Origin: Clostridia bacterium
GTDB lineage: Bacteria; Bacillota; Clostridia; TANB77; CAG-465
DNA: 6,584 nt
Direction of reading: 5' to 3'
NCBI GenBank assembly: GCA_900772475.1
Contig: CAAHEI010000063.1
Span: 1-6,584, forward strand
The notes beneath the pieces are model-generated. The model had not been told where the DNA came from. It ran no database searches and worked only from the letters and a program-made list of their open reading frames with translations. The position numbers were made by a program, and so were the translations under genes. Positions 5,245 to 6,584 of the stretch are shown one piece after another. How positions within the stretch are numbered: position 1 is the first letter of the stretch; every line of letters starts with the position of its first letter.

Positions 5245-6584
5245 ATGAAAAAAATAAAATTATTTTATATAATTGCATTTAGTTTAGTAATTTTACTGGG
5301 TGTAAATACAAGTGTGTTTGCATCAAGTAGCTTAATAAATAAAGAGTATAAATCAATTAATGTGTATGAAAAATTTGATATAAAAAAATTACAAAATGAT
5401 TCAAGCAAAAAATATAATTATAAATCGTCTGATACTACTGTGGTAAGTATAAATGCAGATGGAATTATAACGGGAGAAAAAATGGGTGATTCTGTTATAA
5501 CTGTATCAGATGATAAAGGTAATTCATCTGAACTTAATGTTAGAGTTGGCTATTATAAAGGTATAGATGTTTCAACATTTAATGGTGATGTAGATTACAA
5601 TGGTATAAAAGCACAAGGAATTGACTTTGTTATGATAAGGTCTTCATATGGTTGGTATGATCAATATGATGCGGCAGCTGGAAAGGCATATAATTTTCAG
5701 TATGACGCTAAATTATATAATAACGTGAGAGGAGCTGTTGAAAATAATGTTCCCTTTGGCATTTATCATTATTCTTATGCAAGAAATACAAGTGAGGCTG
5801 TAATGGAAGCAGAATATACAATTAATGCACTAAAAAGTACAGGTGCATATGCAAAAAGTATGTCTCTTCCAATTGCGTATGATGTAGAAGATAGTAAATA
5901 CCAGGGTTCAATAGATAAGGAAACTTTAACAGATATTGTAATTGCATACTGTAAAAAAATAAGAGAAGCGGGATATCAACCAATGATATATGCAAATAAG
6001 AATTGGTTTGTAAATCATCTAAATATAAACAGGTTAAACTCGTTAGGATATGATTTTTGGTATGCTTTGTGGCCTGGTGGTAATATTGACTTTTCTAATA
6101 AAATACAAATAGCCAATTCTGGAATATATCCATTAATTTGGCAATACACAAGTAGTGGTAGTGTAAATGGTGCAAACACAAATTCTGGAAGAGTAGATTT
6201 AAACGTGATGTACATGAAAGAACAAGTTAAATTAACATTTGTTAGCGATGGACAAGTTGTAGAGGAAAGAGGAATTGATAAAAATACATCTACGAACTTT
6301 CCAGAAGTTTCAAAAAAAGGATATTCTTTTCTAAAGTGGGTAGATGATAATGGTAATATACAAACCGAACAAACAAAATTTAATTCAAATACAACAATTA
6401 CAGCTGTTTATGAATTTAATGACTACATAAGGGGAGATATAACAAGAGATGGAAAAGTAGATATGGAAGATGTATATACAGCAGTGAAAAGATTAGCAAG
6501 AGGAACACTATCAGATGAGGATAAACTAATAATAGAGGTAACAAATGATGGAAGAGTAGATATGGAAGATATCTATAAAATGTT
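5245..6584 (+). CDS. Secreted GH25 lysozyme-like enzyme with dockerin, truncated by the window end
   Basis: This frame is open from ATG 5245 to the window edge (446 codons, no stop). In order: a signal peptide (about 1-26, ending SVFA), a divergent Big2-like domain (about 32-101), a GH25 domain (about 103-325), a Flg_new/InlB-B-type repeat (about 328-391, with GYSFLKWVDDNG and ending TAVYEF), and a dockerin from about 397. GH25 enzymes are N-acetylmuramidases that cut the glycan strands of peptidoglycan. Supporting motifs are GIDVSTFNG (Asp108), the DxE pair in AYDVED (Asp213, Glu215), QYTSSG near 300-305 and VDLNVM near 317-322. The dockerin halves are GDITRDGKVDMED and EVTNDGRVDMED; probably about 15 residues of it are missing beyond the edge. 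GGAGTG at 5229-5234, 10 bases upstream, is a modest ribosome binding site. No Lys/Arg-rich cell-wall-binding module is seen, so targeting may depend on the dockerin. Confidence 0.92.
   Translation, partial: MKKIKLFYIIAFSLVILLGVNTSVFASSSLINKEYKSINVYEKFDIKKLQNDSSKKYNYKSSDTTVVSINADGIITGEKMGDSVITVSDDKGNSSELNVRVGYYKGIDVSTFNGDVDYNGIKAQGIDFVMIRSSYGWYDQYDAAAGKAYNFQYDAKLYNNVRGAVENNVPFGIYHYSYARNTSEAVMEAEYTINALKSTGAYAKSMSLPIAYDVEDSKYQGSIDKETLTDIVIAYCKKIREAGYQPMIYANKNWFVNHLNINRLNSLGYDFWYALWPGGNIDFSNKIQIANSGIYPLIWQYTSSGSVNGANTNSGRVDLNVMYMKEQVKLTFVSDGQVVEERGIDKNTSTNFPEVSKKGYSFLKWVDDNGNIQTEQTKFNSNTTITAVYEFNDYIRGDITRDGKVDMEDVYTAVKRLARGTLSDEDKLIIEVTNDGRVDMEDIYKM
6433..6584 (+). repeat. Dockerin-encoding repeat, copy 3 (cut by window edge)
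   Basis: This segment encodes the dockerin of the lysozyme. The 37-base segment 6463-6499 is identical to 3619-3655 and 4958-4994. The copy stops within the second F-hand helix (IYKM) because the window ends. Confidence 0.9.

Noticed and set aside
6015..6215. Minus-strand open frame of 66 codons
   Set aside because: It is antisense to the GH25 catalytic domain and has no supporting signals.
3070..6584. Repeats as a CRISPR array or mobile element
   Set aside because: The repeats are in-frame protein domain copies (Big2 and dockerin) with no regular spacers, terminal inverted repeats or transposase.

Overview
The window is strongly AT-rich (judged by eye) and carries tightly packed plus-strand genes with purine-rich ribosome binding sites, TAA stops and clostridial-type exported proteins. 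This suggests a low-GC Bacillota, most likely an anaerobic, probably gut-associated, Clostridia lineage. The species cannot be named from the sequence. The minus strand shows no convincing gene.

Layout: (1) 1-293, a leader with a possible promoter and short direct repeats. (2) 294-1172, a membrane-anchored extracytoplasmic protein of unknown function, closed by a clear rho-independent terminator at 1176-1217. (3) 1218-1401, an intergenic region with a near-consensus promoter and a leader hairpin. (4) 1402-3774, a secreted papain-like (C1) cysteine peptidase followed by three Big2-type Ig-like domains and a C-terminal dockerin. (5) 3809-5113, a secreted scaffoldin-like protein made of one cohesin-like domain, two Big2 domains and a dockerin. 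It lies 34 bases downstream of the peptidase and is almost certainly cotranscribed with it. (6) 5245 to the window end, a secreted GH25 lysozyme-like enzyme with a Big2-like domain in front and a Flg_new/InlB-B-type repeat behind, ending in a third dockerin that the window edge truncates.

The main point is the combination. Two hydrolases (a protease and a peptidoglycan hydrolase) carry nearly identical dockerins and flank a gene encoding a cohesin-like module that itself ends in the same dockerin. This looks like part of a cellulosome-type cohesin-dockerin assembly aimed at protein and peptidoglycan rather than plant polysaccharide. The shared dockerin type suggests that enzymes and adaptor dock to the same cohesin(s): the one encoded here, one on an anchoring scaffoldin outside the window, or both. 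The peptidase and the cohesin protein also share a homologous C-terminal cassette of about 230 residues (Big2-Big2-dockerin), with a Big2 DNA block that differs at only 4 of 114 positions. This points to recent duplication, domain shuffling or gene conversion.
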